Assembly: GCA_958450365.1 (NCBI GenBank) | Contig: CAUEEP010000880.1 | Coordinates: 310,001-374,000 of the forward strand | Direction of reading: 5' to 3' | Length of the DNA stretch: 64,000 bases | Origin: Mesorhabditis belari | Taxonomy: Eukaryota; Nematoda; Chromadorea; Rhabditida; Rhabditidae | Shown: piece after piece, positions 53,229 to 64,000 of the stretch | How the letters are laid out: every line of letters starts with the position of its first letter | Numbering within the stretch: position 1 is the first letter of the stretch | Translations under genes and position numbers: made by a program | Notes under the pieces: generated by a model | Seen by the model: the letters and a program-made list of their open reading frames with translations, nothing else | What the model was told of the DNA's origin: nothing | Databases searched by the model: none

Positions 53229-56200
53229 ATGATGAACAATCTTTCTGAAAGCCACTCCAATTCTAATCAAAGCTATGAAGAGTTTGAGTTGCCGAGGTGA
53301 ATTACAAGAAATTTCAAATCAAGAAACTTTTAGAGCCAACAACGTTGATGAGCTTAAAACTGTCTACACTTTATTTCAAAAAGCTCTCTTGGCTCTGGTC
53401 ATAACCAGCGCTTTCACAATTGGAGCCACTTGCTTTATTCTCTTTTTGCTTGGGACTTTATCGTATGTTTAATCTTTTGTTGGTTGGTGGTTACTTAAGT
53501 TAAAGAAACTTACATGGAAAGCTTCTCGAGGAACAGTTATTTCTGCGACAATTTCAAGAAAAAGTTAAAGAAAGCCAAAGAGATTCGCTTTCGAAATGGA
53601 TCGAAGAGAAAGATAAAAAATGCGATAATGGATGGAGATATCAACAAAGTCAGGGCATGGAGTTTTGTTATAAGGTAATGTGCTTATAAAATCAAACTTT
53701 TCTTGCAAATCAAATTAAATCAAATCAAATCAATTCTTGTTTCTTTTCAGGCATGGTACCAGGCTGGAGTCACCAACAATGAAGCCGCGCAGTTTTGCAA
53801 ATCCAATCACAGTTCACTCGTCTCAATTCGATCTGCTGAAGAGGATCATTTTATTTATGGTAGACTCTCAATTAACCTTAAAGTTTTTATTTTAGCTGTG
53901 GCCTACAATGTGTCCAATATTCACAAAATATGGATTGGATTGGAGAATTCTCTAGTTGGTCAATCGGGTCAAATATCTAAATCTAATCTTTAGAACGGTC
54001 GAATCTGGACCGATCAAACTTTAGACAGATATGGGAAAGCTTATTACAATTTGAGGCAAGGAATGCCGACAAACAGAAGGATAGATTTCATGGTTAGTAA
54101 ACTTATTTAGTCTTTATTGATTTTTTCAAAAAGTTCAATGAATTCTCTTTGCATTCACTAAGCTTTGTTTAGATTTTTTGAATGAATTACCGGAAATGAC
54201 TCGACAAATGAAAGCGATGGAGAATGCTAAACTAAGTGTCAAAGATGAATGTAGCTGCAATGAATGCCACAAAAAGGTATGCCTACTTAAATTGATTTCG
54301 ATGGAGATATTTTAGGGTATTATCGATGAGATGTTTTACTGTGGTAAATGCAGCTTTGAAGTGGGTGTTTGTTAATATTGAATAAGCGCTTTTTGATTTA
54401 CAGATTTGTGGCGCTTGTGCTTACAAGAAGCATCATCCACATAAAGCCATTCCGTTGTTGGAGAAACAGGTATGTTTTGCATCTTGGTGTTGTTGTTAGT
54501 TTTATTAGCTTGAAATTAAAAAGCTTGCTTTTTTAATTTCAAAGGGACTTCTCAAGGACATTAACAGCTTTGAAATGGTATTTTTATCAAATAAAACCAT
54601 TTGAAGTCAATATTTCTTTAGAAATTGCTTTCGAAAGAAGAAATTCTCAAGGAAGCATCAACTTTTGCCGATTTACGGGAGAAACATGAGTCATTCACGT
54701 AAATTTTAACATTTTAAAACAGGGAACATTTGTTCTTTAGAAAGATAAAGTCCAAATTTGAGGCATCTGCTGAGAATTACTTGCCTCTTTTCCGCAGATT
54801 CAACAAAGAAGTTAAGGTGAGCTCATTGGATTTGGAAAGAATTTCAATTTATTTATTTAGGAATTAATTAAAACCCCTGATGATACTCCCGTTTTCAAGA
54901 AACCAAAAATGGAAAATTTACCGAGCTCCCAAGATGATCATAGCTGCAGTGAATGTCATCATAAAGTATACCCCATTAAATTAAATTTTTACGGGATATT
55001 TTAGGGAACTAGCAACGAAATGTTTGATTGTAGTGAGTGCAATTCAGTGGTATGTAATTGCATAAAAGGCCTAAGGTCATTGTTTAGATTTGTACTACTT
55101 GTGCTTTCAAGAAGCATCATGCACATAATTTTCAACTACTTTTGGAAAAACAGGTTTTTGTAGTTAATGGAAAGAGATCTAGACTCTACTTTGTTAAAGG
55201 GTTATCAAACGCTGATGGGACTTCAAGAGTCAAGAAATGTCATCAATACGTACAAGGACTTGATTTCTGAATTGCAAAAGAAGCTTCTCAAGCACATTGA
55301 CTTTTCTGAAAAGGTATTTTTATTAATAAAACCAGTTAATATTTCTTCAGAAGTTGCTTTCAAAAGAAGAAATTCTTAAGTATGATTCAACTATGGTCGA
55401 TTTACGGAAGAAACATGAATCATTCACGTAAGTTTTGTCGCTTTAAATCATAACACATTTTTGCGTTAGACAAATTGAATCAACATTCTAATCATCCGCC
55501 GAGAATTACTTGCCTCATTTGCGTAAATTTGATACTAAGGTACGGTGAGCTGATTGGAGTTTTAAAATATAGTAAAACCTCGATAGTGATCGATTTTTGG
55601 ACTCTCATGGACGTCCGTCTTATGAAATACATTAGCAAAACCTCGATAGTGAGCGGACTTTTTGAAAACTCAAGATGCTAAACTGGACCATTTTGAACCT
55701 CGATAGTGTACTATAGCTCTTCTATTGAAATTTGCATATTTTAGTTGAAATTTAAAATTTTTTGCACCTTTTCAATTTACTTTTGCATCCAAAATTCCTT
55801 TTTATAATTGAGCCATGAAGTCGGCGACCGAACACTCCTCTAATCTAATATCATTTTTGTCTAGGTCACTATCGAGGTGGTCATACTCTATGCTTTTATA
55901 CTTTATTAGCAATAGATAAAGGCGAACTTTGTTAGTAAACTATTGAATTTAATTTTGGGAAGCCCAGTCGTGATCATTGCTAGGTAACTATCGAGGGTTT
56001 TTAGGTGCTTTTGAATGGGTCCTAGAAAGCCTGATCATTTCAATGTTAGGTCACTAATATTGCTTAGACGGCTTTTATTTTAAGCCACCACATTTTCAAA
56101 AACTTACTTTTTATGCACTAAAACTGCACCATTCTATTAGAAAGTATTGTTTTATTAAGGAAAAACACGTTTAATAGAGAAATTTTGGTGTTTTTGGGGT

Positions 56201-56389
56201 TCTATAAGTCAAAACCCTGATAGCGAATGAACCCCGATAGTGAACGATTTTTTCAGGATCCTTTCCATATTTCACTAACGAGGTTTTACCGTGATTTAAT
56301 TTTAATTTGTTTAGGAATTGATTCAAACCCTCAACGAGATCCCCGATGCCCAGGAAATCCGAATACAAGATTATATGGAAAACTTCTGA
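53229..56389 (+). CDS. Type II membrane C-type lectin joined to B-box/coiled-coil exons
   Basis: Exons 53229-53296, 53334-53462 and 53506-53674 encode a short cytosolic tail, one membrane anchor (LALVITSAFTIGATCFILF) and a stalk ending CDNGWRY. Exons 53751-53859, 53896-53954 and 53994-54092 give most of a lectin domain (AAQFCKSNHSSLVSIRSAEE, IWIGLENSL, RIWTDQTLDRYGKAYYN). The next exons (54173-54276, 54316-54360, 54404-54469, 54545-54577, 54622-54698, 54741-54816) match the B-box and helical part of the TRIM-like gene, with no RING. A second B-box/helical block follows (54861-54965, 55005-55049, 55088-55153, 55200-55313, 55351-55427). A TAA at 55489-55491 stops it before the last two homologous exons, which end at 56389. 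The lectin-to-B-box junction is in frame only with an alternative donor (see findings). Confidence 0.6.
55571..56293. mobile_element. MITE-like insertion with GTAAAACCTCG ends
   Basis: Left end AGTAAAACCTCGATAGTG and right end CGGTAAAACCTCGTTAGTG (minus strand). The motif aacctcgatagtg recurs at about 55635 and 55695. It lies in the last intron of the lectin/B-box gene. Confidence 0.6.
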
Positions 56390-56848
56390 TTATTAATTAT
56401 TTTGATGTATTTTGCGAATATCGTTTTACTATTAATATTAGCGAAGCTCATTTGCAAGTTTGATAAATGTCCTCATCAGCTTGTGCGGTAGCAGTCGGTC
56501 GTCGAACGCCGTGCAGGAATTCATTCATTTTGTGACATTCAGCACTTTCTTTTTTAGTTTAAATTTAAAAATTTTGACATTTTCGTTGACCTTTACTGAT
56601 ATCATTATAGTTTTTCAAAGGAAAGTCGCGCAAAAAAATTGCATGTTAGATCCGTCAAGCTTTCTAGGACTAAAATGCAAAACTTTCAAGAAAATTTAAA
56701 AATATGTACTGCTCTCAAACAATCAATTAGTAAATAGTATAGTGAATTCTAGCGAGTTTCACACTCCGATCGAGGCACCATAAGTGGGCATGCATACTCT
56801 TTACATAAACTTGAAAATTTCAAGTTGAAAAAATTTCAACTGAAACTA
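56390..56848. other. Intergenic stretch, nothing recognised
   Basis: AT-rich; the short open frames have no splice or composition support. Confidence 0.35.
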
Positions 56849-56850
56849 TA

Positions 56851-57370
56851 TTGGGTTGGGGAGAATGAGTCGGCGCCGAAAAACAAAAAAATGTCTAAAA
56901 CTTCTAGCAGACTTCGTCAAATAATATGCGTTTGATATCAGTAGAATGGTTAACTAATTCTCTACAAAATGACATTTAAAAGAAAATTCAAACAGCGCCT
57001 CCGCTCAAGAAAAAGCCATTTTTTCACAAAAACTACAAACTGTCATCTAGAAAAAACCATTGGTGGGATCTTCCTGCAAATTTGGCAACTTAAGTAATTG
57101 AATGTGCTCTATCTTTTTTATATAAACACCAAAGAAGGTTTATGTGAAAGAAACTGTTCAAATGATGAGTCGGACTCTTTGCCATTTTAACCAGCTGCGT
57201 TTGGAAGTTGATAAACTCCCCGAAAGAAAAGCTTTGTGGAATCCCTCAAAAGTCATTTTGTAGAGAAATCGTGGATCCTTTTGATGAAACCAAACGTATG
57301 TTTAAAGAAGGCTTTATGTGTGCAAAAAGTCCCTTTAAAGTTTGGCGCCGACTCATTCTCCTCAACCCAA
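56851..57370 (-). mobile_element. MITE, TTGGGTTGGGGA family, copy 3
   Basis: 520 bp, TA at 56849-56850 and 57371-57372. Nearly the exact inverse complement of the copy at 16834-17353, so the two are of the same recent subfamily in opposite orientation. Confidence 0.85.
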
Positions 57371-58209
57371 TACATACAAACCCAATAAACTTGCGTCGCG
57401 AAATTCCCGTCTTGTGTATGCGACGAACGGCTGATTTCATCCGATCAATAATACTAAGCAAAAAGATTTGCTTCAGAACTCTTCTCGCAACGAGATTTAG
57501 CTTGCGGCCAAAGCAATTTACCGTTAGGGTAAGCAAAAAGCAAAAAAATCAAAAAAATTAAAGAAAGTAATGAAAATCCTGCCAGTTCAATTTTAGATGA
57601 TCTCTGATAGCCTTTTTTACGTCAGATCCTCCGTTAGTGGTTGCCGTTTTCACCTTTTGTTCAATCGGTCAGACCTGACCCTGGCTCTGCCTTGGTCCCA
57701 TCCTATTCATTAACTGGCAAAATGTTTTGAAATTTAGCTTCCAATGTGTGACTTGGGCAATTGTACCATTATTGCTCACTATTTGGTTCTTCTGTGCTCC
57801 AAAAAACGTAAACCCACCCTTTCTTGTGTCCTCAAATCTTTATGAAAAAAAGCTTATAAAATCTTTATGAGAAAAGCATATAACTTGCATAAACCCACCC
57901 TTTCTTGTGTCCCTCAAATCTTTATGAGAAAAGCATATAGTTCTGACAAATTTAGCCAATTTGTGTGTCTTTTAAAAGTATAGTAGTAGTTAGATTCAAA
58001 GATATGCTTTGGCAACAAATTCCACAAACTCTATTTATATATATGCTTTATTCAGAGGGCGGATAAAAGCGAGTCAGATAATCATAGACACAACATATTG
58101 TCATAATAGAAAAACTCAAAATAGTAGAGTAAAACTACTAATAGGAAACACAGATTCAAAAAGATTTAAATATAGGGCAGATCTGACATGGCTACAAGAT
58201 CTAATTCCT
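57371..58209. other. Intergenic stretch with a short tandem duplication
   Basis: About 57815-57865 and 57890-57935 repeat aaacccaccctttcttgtgt and the following bases. No gene is supported. Confidence 0.4.
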
Positions 58210-59214
58210 TTACAGATTATTGCATTGAGACGGCATGTAGAAGGCCAAAAATTGAAGATAACGATCGGACCGAAACACGTAGATGCAACTGGTCACTGGG
58301 TCGATTCGGCGGCGAAAACACGAAGTATTCTCGTCGAACAAACAATTAGCATTCTCGTATATTTGTCTAAGCAGCTCGTTTGCACGAGAAACGAGTGCTA
58401 AGTGATTTTCGCCACCATCGACTCGTTGGAGTCCTTGCACCTGTGAAAGAAAATCACCGACTCTGGCACGAATCACCTCCGTTTGGTCGAAGCCCTCTTC
58501 AATGTGAATCCACGCTTCAGAATTCTTACTCGGAATTCCTTGATTGACAATCAAGTATAGGATTTGATTAAATTCGCGGGCAGGAGCCTCAATTTGAATC
58601 ATTTTGATTTGTGTTTTCATCATGGCCTCGTGATAGACGTAGAAGCAACCCTCAAAGGTCCAGAGACCCGGGCCCAGAGCGACCTTCTCGCATCCGTTTA
58701 ATTGGTTTTCGATGAATTTGCCAAGTCGCTCTTTCATTGCTTGATCTTCCTCAAATGAGCCGATTCCGATGCGCAGTTTTGCGTTCTTTTTGACCGATCC
58801 ACGAAAATTGGTGAGGAACTTCAGGAAATGTTCCTTCGTGTAAACGTCGACCTCGAGTTGGTTCACAGATTTCAGCTGGTCTAATAACATTCCGTCAGTG
58901 TGGCGCCTTTCATGGAAAACCAACTTGTCGCATGAATCGACCCGTTTGGCGAAAGGAAGAGTTGTATCCAGGTCCAGGTCAACAATCGAGGAGCAACAAT
59001 CGACAAACTTCCAGACACAATTTTCCGGACTAGGCTTCTGTCCCAGGGCAACTTCAGCGACGTGCTTTCCGAGAACGATCGATTGATCCATTGCATAGCT
59101 CGAGTAGATCCTCTTGTTCACCATCATCAATTCTAGCACCTCTTTCACATCGAGATGGCGTGCAATCTCCTCAACTAGCTCCAACGGCAAATCAGCGATC
59201 GTTGCAACCGGCAT
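58210..59214 (-). CDS. F-box protein, 334 aa
   Basis: A single long minus-strand exon. The preferred start is the ATG at 59214 (MPVATIADLPLELVEEIARH), because a TTTTCAG acceptor lies a few bases upstream; that site fits a spliced leader or a 5' non-coding exon. Residues 7-45 form the F-box (LPLELVEEIARHLDVKEVLE, LMMVNKRIY), which would recruit Skp1 in an SCF ubiquitin ligase. The remaining 290 residues have no signal peptide and read as alternating helices and strands, like the substrate-binding part of nematode F-box proteins, a family that evolves fast. No FTH/DUF38 or FBA domain is identifiable with certainty. An open frame further upstream (to 59295) is probably intronic. Confidence 0.75.
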   Translation of the reverse strand: MPVATIADLPLELVEEIARHLDVKEVLELMMVNKRIYSSYAMDQSIVLGKHVAEVALGQKPSPENCVWKFVDCCSSIVDLDLDTTLPFAKRVDSCDKLVFHERRHTDGMLLDQLKSVNQLEVDVYTKEHFLKFLTNFRGSVKKNAKLRIGIGSFEEDQAMKERLGKFIENQLNGCEKVALGPGLWTFEGCFYVYHEAMMKTQIKMIQIEAPAREFNQILYLIVNQGIPSKNSEAWIHIEEGFDQTEVIRARVGDFLSQVQGLQRVDGGENHLALVSRANELLRQIYENANCLFDENTSCFRRRIDPVTSCIYVFRSDRYLQFLAFYMPSQCNNL

Positions 59215-59295
59215 TCTTGTATCTGAAAATAAAAGGACGTCATTGGAATTAACATTTGTATGATTTACTGAAGTCACTTTTACCACCAAAACCAC

Positions 59296-61249
59296 TTTTT
59301 TTAGGTTAATCTAAAGCAGTAAACATTTTTCAATGTAAAAACCATATCAAACAGTCCAATAAATTGTCTCTGATACTAAAAATGACTTTAATAAATCATA
59401 AAATCACCGAAAAATGTATAAAAAACGAATTAGAAGCGACCAAACGTAGATAAAGCTAAATTTTATCCAAAAAATCCTTCATAGCTTAAATTTTCCAGAT
59501 CAACAATCAAAGGTGCCCTTAAAAGCATACAACTATTTAGATTCGTGTTTTAGTTAAAAGGAATTGGTTAAGTTGAGTTTATACGCATGTTTGAACGGAT
59601 TCAAAACAATGGAGCGGAAGGAGCCGAAAAGAAAACCGTATTAGAATTTTAAACAACAAACTATGGGTCAACAATATGAAAAGGAGAGAACGAACGAGGG
59701 GAGAGAGTACTTTAAAAACGCGCTCTAAAAATATAATAGATTATACGAAGGGCGGAGGAAACCTAGTGAGACTCGGCATGAAAACCCGACGAAGTTTCCG
59801 ATTCCGATTTGGAATGAAGGAAAATAAAAAGAAAGCAAAAGGAAATTTTTGTGCGAGTTACGATAGCGCATCCACGCTTCAGAAGGCGCACCACATCGTT
59901 TTCGCTCTAAAAAGTCCCGTAAAACGTGTGCCCTTAAAAGTATACAACTTTCACCCATTTCACATCAAAACATCCTTTTAACGATATTTTGATAAAAGAA
60001 CGAATGAATAATGTATAAAATTAAAATCGGAAGTTTCAAAAAGATTGAGTGCCTTCCAGAGATGATTTCTGATTTGCAGAAAATCACATCTGCTTTTTGG
60101 TTTGGCGGGAAAACTCCCCAGTTTTCCTTATGGAATAGGTTTGAGTGAATTGAATCGAATCATCAATTTTGTGAACAAACTTGATCAATCTCTCCTGTGT
60201 ACTCCATAACTGCCTAATGATTGGCAAAACTGGTCGAATTGAATCAGTCTTTGGGAAAATCGATGAGCAAGGCAATTTTTGGATTCTGGTTGCAAATGTG
60301 GATAATTAAACAGTTTATTGGAGCAAAGTTTGACTAAAATGTGGCGTTTTTTCTTCACGAATGAATTTAGAGAAGAAAAATCAAAAAATTTATTCTCAAT
60401 TCCATTTAACAACTCAATAATATATCCAAAATACATTACTTTTAGTGGTTCCGTGAATGGGACAAATGCGGACAAATTCTTGGCGCACCCGGCCCATTAG
60501 CGCACCTTTTTCGCGTTTTAAAAAGCTCTAAAAAGCTAATATTAACCAATTTCCATTCCAAAAGCTGTTTTTCTAGGTAATTTTAGGGCGTAGAGTCTAA
60601 ATTTTGAGAGGTCAGAGCTTTTGGAAGCAATTTGAAAGATAAAACGAATAGGTCAAATTACTGAAAAGGGTCACGGGTCGGGCCAGCGGGTCACTTTTGA
60701 CCCGATCCGATCCGATCCGACCCGACCCGATGCCCACGTCTACAGGAAACTTGGCACGGAACTTGGCAGGCGGCCGACCAGGGCGAATGGGGACGCGGAT
60801 TTTAAAAGACCCTCTACCCACCGTACCCCATTCCCCATTTTGCCCATTAATTAATATTCAGCCGGTGATCAATGATTTATCACCAAAATAAGCATAAGTA
60901 CTTTCAGTTTGAATACTGTTTTCTCGGCTTACTGTGATGATAAAAGTCCCAAGTGCTTTCCAATAATTTGCAAATTTTCATTCATTTTCAAATGAAGTGT
61001 AACTGTTGCTTTTTTCTTTATTTTTTTGAAAACAAGATTTGATACTAATCTTTCGATAATTTCGAAAAGGATAGCATATATAGAAAATGAGTAACAGCTC
61101 AATGAATGTGGTAAAATTTTATTGAAAGTACACTCATAACTTTTTACAACTTTTGTTTTCTTTCTCTTTTGGTTGACAATCTTCTTCCCTTGATTTATTA
61201 TTTTACAAATATGAAAGCCAATTTATCAAAAAAAAATAGCATAAGAACA
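59296..61249. other. Two kilobases without a supported gene
   Basis: Contains a GATCC/GACCC-rich tract (about 60690-60735, cccgatccgatccgacccga) and scattered AT-rich sequence. Open frames at 59676-59981 and 60185-60475 have low-complexity or unlikely composition. Confidence 0.4.
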
Positions 61250-61590
61250 TTAATTAGCCAATTTGCATTGTTGACTGATACCTAACTCGATTATTATTAT
61301 TGTTGTTGTTGGTGGACGATTTCTGAGCACTGAGATTTGTTGTCGTTTTCGTTTCGATATAGGAGATGACATTTTGCGAGAGGAAACGACGAAAGAAACG
61401 GAGAATTTCACGTCTCGATTCACTCGAAACAGCAAGAAGCCAATAGGATTGATAGTAGCCGACAAAGAGGAAAACCCAAGAGCTCTGAATATTACGAGGA
61501 TTTCTGTTTTTGAGTTCAAAGTTTATGTTACCATTGAATTGAAGACAGCTTTTTCCAAAATCGGATCATCAACAAAAGCCGTATAGGACA
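61250..61590 (-). pseudogene. TM7-like exon, probably the end of the receptor at the right edge
   Basis: The minus strand has a short exon-like stretch (about 61596-61535, TAFVDDPILEKAVFNSM) and then a hydrophobic TM7-like segment, FRALGFSSLSATINPIGFLL, followed by FRVNRDVKF and a basic tail. Orientation and order suit the receptor at 62749-64000, with the deleted mariner lying between. The phases do not join, so it may be broken or miss a small exon. Confidence 0.4.
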
Positions 61591-61622
61591 TCAAAGCCTA
61601 AAAACATTCTTTTCATTCCTTA

Positions 61623-62521
61623 CTAAGGTTAATGCAAAAGAAATTTCGGTTTTTTACAAACATTAAATTTAATCAAAATTGCTTTAGGTAATAATTTATT
61701 CCAAATAATAAGCACCATTGTTATCTAGAATATCTCTCCAACGTTGCTTCAGATTTCGGATCCCCTTATCAAAGAACTCTTGATTCTACGATTGAAAGTA
61801 GGCAGTCAATCAAATTTCGACCTCTTGCGCATTCTTAAACTGGCAATTCGCAAGGAAATGTTGCATCGATCTGAATAGGTGAAAATCAGATGGTGATAAG
61901 TCTGGACTATATGGCGCATGCGGTAAGACATTCCATCCTAATTCCTCTAACTCCATACAAGAAGCTTTCTTTGTTCATACGTTTATACAAGAAGCTTTGT
62001 TCATACAAGAAATTCATACGATTAGTCTTTCCGATTATTCCCAAATGGCGGACAATTGTTGATTGATCACATTGGAAATGTTTGCAAGCTCTGGTGTTGT
62101 TTGCATTGAATCGGCTTCAATAAGTTGTTCCAATTCATTATTATCGATCGCTGTCGAGCAATGCCCATGTGGTTCGTCTTTAAGAGATTCAATACCTTCT
62201 CGGAATTTAGGCAAACCAGAGCTGGCAGGATCTTTCGGCCATAACTCGTTCTCCAAAAGCGGAACAGACGGATCACGATGTGATTCGGGAGCGTTTTTGC
62301 CCACCTTGAAGACACGCGCGCACAAAATACTTTTAATCCAGCATGATCTAAAGCAAATTTGACTTAAAAAGTGAAAGCTTTGACTTAGAAAAAGCGTAAA
62401 AATGAAGTAAATATTCAAGCGTACAAATAGACAAAAGAAGATCAAATATATCAAATAAGATTTCCAGATTTAAAAAAAAGAACATTTTATACCGACCGAA
62501 ATTTCTTTTGCATCAACTTAG
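61623..62521 (-). mobile_element. Mariner with an internal deletion
   Basis: Ends CTAAGGTTAATGCAAAAG (left) and CTAAGTTGATGCAAAAG (right, minus strand), TA at 61621-61622 and 62522-62523, 899 bp instead of about 1250-1300. Minus-strand remnants of transposase (YGAC-like region at 61910-61930, helix-turn-helix region around 62067-62315) are frameshifted. Its ends match the MITE at 16306-16827, for which it may be a relative of the autonomous source. Confidence 0.75.
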
Positions 62522-62748
62522 TACTTTCAAGGCCTAAGACGCAATTCTAGTAGTCTTTGCTGGAGTTTTGTTTTTTTTTTATTTTAAGAGTTAGTAGTGG
62601 CATCTTTTATCCCACAGATTCAATCTGATCCCAAATAACTACCGTATAAAGATCACCATGCCACTTTCAAAGCATGAAGCTCAGCCAAGCCCGAAGCTCA
62701 ACCAAGCCGCTCAACCATGCACCAACTTTTCATTTACAATTAGTACAC

Positions 62749-64000
62749 CTTATTGAGTTCAGTGAGTAGTTCTCTTTTTGAGGTTTTTCGGTTCTCATGG
62801 CTACAATTTCGATTAGCCCAATCACCTGATAGATGGTTGATGGAATAGCGAGTAGAGTGCTGAACACCGAGATGCCTAAGAGGCTCCATTGACCACGACG
62901 ATTGATGTGTCTAAAAGGGAATTGATTTGAGAAAGTAAAAGCTTAAAACTTTACAACCTCATCTTTGAAATGGTCCACACGTTCATCACGGCACACGCCA
63001 CTGTTGTTACGGTGGACTGAAGAGCGTAGTAAAAGCGATTCCACTAAAATTTAGGTTGAGATCAAGGAGTTGAGATGATTAGCATGGCTTAATGCTTTAA
63101 ATTTGACCTGACTTGTTAACAAATAATAAATAATAAACTAATAATAAACGTTCTTTACTAGAACAATCATTTTCATGATCAGGATCATGATCAATCGCTT
63201 ACTTGATCAAAATCGGGAATCTGTGGATAACTCAGCTTCTCATCTTTCCATCCCCACAAAAATATAATCAAAATTGTGTAAGCATTTCCAAAAAACATGA
63301 GAAAAATGCAGAAAGCGATGGCTCGATAAAGATTCGGTGGTTGCCACATCTGAAAGACATGTTGTAAGTTCAAATTTGTTGCATAGACTATCTTATGCGC
63401 TGAAGTTAGCCTAAAACTAGGCAATGTTTTGTTTCAACTGAAACAGTGGAGTATTTTCTTTAATTTCTTGGCGACCTTTGCATGTTCAATTGGAAAGAGG
63501 ACGATTGTTAAACGATTCGCTGACATCAACACATCCAAATAGGCATGACCGTCACGAAAGGACTGAAAAATCTGTTGTACTCGAAGTGCTTTTTTCAAGT
63601 GAGGAAGTCGTTCTATTTGTATTTAATGTTGCTGTAATGTCGCTGTAATACAGCATTTACGGACATACTGCTATTGTAACAGTGTCATTTCGAGAATCAT
63701 GCATACCTTTGTCATTAACCCAAGAAGAGTCCTGCCTGGTCCAGAGTCCACAAAAAACGGTTTCATTTGAAAGAATGGGAAAGCGATCAGATCAACAAGA
63801 CCTGAAATCATTGGGGAATGGGGAAAACTGGGAGAGTTCATTCCGAAATTGAGTATCCGACAGTCGGTTGTCTTCACTCACAAAGAGATCGATTGCACTA
63901 GCGAGTGCTTGTTTGAGATTGACCACAAAATATCATAAAGCCTTAAACTCTTTACCTATTACAAGAAATATTGTGTAGAACGGTGAGTGAAAGGTCCTAT
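62749..64000 (-). CDS. Serpentine chemoreceptor, Srg superfamily-like (5' end outside window)
   Basis: Minus-strand exons from right to left: one running off the window edge (SPFYTIFLVI at about 63980-63957); TM2 (about 63814-63707, GLVDLIAFPFFQMKPFF); TM3 (about 63568-63476, LDVLMSANRLTIVLFPIEHAK, with the N-R-x-T-x-x-x-F-P motif typical of the superfamily); TM4 (63351-63205, IAFCIFLMFFGNAYTILIIF); TM5 (about 63042-62958, TTVACAVMNVWTISKM); and TM6 (62910-62749, LLGISVFSTLLAIPSTIY). Phases agree for the last two. TM7 is not adjacent; a candidate lies at 61250-61590 beyond a mariner insertion. Confidence 0.7.

Noticed and set aside
57208..57561. 117-aa plus-strand frame
   Set aside because: Lies mostly inside the MITE at 56851-57370; the same frame appears in other copies only as repeat sequence.
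58009..58401. Plus-strand 130-aa frame over the F-box gene end
   Set aside because: Antisense shadow of the F-box C-terminus with no domain or splice support.

Overview
The window looks like nematode genomic DNA, probably a rhabditid near but not identical to Caenorhabditis. It is AT-rich. Genes are cut into many short exons by introns that are often 40-60 nt and end in TTTCAG or TTTTAG. The gene families are typical of nematodes: chemoreceptors of the Srg superfamily and the Srh/Sri type, secreted TSP1 proteins, C-type lectins, RING/B-box proteins, one F-box protein and small secreted peptides. Tc1/mariner elements are abundant. No database search was possible; gene models come from reading splice sites and checking that exon phases join.

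0-18 kb: a peptide-type GPCR lacking its 5' end (653-2546), a degenerate mariner (3386-4621), a 110-aa secreted cysteine-rich protein (4909-5589), tRNA-derived repeats, a MITE nested in another inverted-repeat element, a non-LTR retrotransposon scrap, a 73-aa two-exon gene (9075-9335, minus), a seven-exon 320-aa serpentine receptor (9799-14141) with three repeats in its introns, a broken membrane-protein gene, and a C-type lectin (15203-16055, minus).

17.5-48.5 kb: a rearranged region. A TSP1 gene with tandem cysteine-rich units lies at 19743-23819 (plus, 486 aa, two units). Its inverted paralogue is at 41421-47228 (minus, four units). Each is flanked upstream by remains of the same mariner. 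Between them lie duplicated fragments, a serpentine receptor spread over 26233-32060 with an intact mariner and a decayed Tc1/mariner-type element in one intron, and a RING-RING-B-box gene (35583-40523) whose second intron holds a 3.3-kb transposon with about 655-bp terminal inverted repeats. A RING/B-box pseudogene (17592-18474) and a 3' fragment of the same family accompany these.

48.5-64 kb: a small secreted peptide gene, a Gly-Asn-rich repeat secretory protein (49578-50904), a decayed Tc1-like element with long terminal repeats (51101-52775), a gene that begins as a type II membrane C-type lectin and continues into B-box/coiled-coil exons (53229-56389), a third copy of a 520-bp MITE, an F-box protein (58210-59214, minus), a deleted mariner, and a serpentine receptor leaving the right edge (62749-64000, minus).

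The genes do not form one pathway. They are the environmental-sensing, secreted and ubiquitin-linked families that expand and turn over fast in nematodes, and here they are reshaped by transposons and local inverted duplication.
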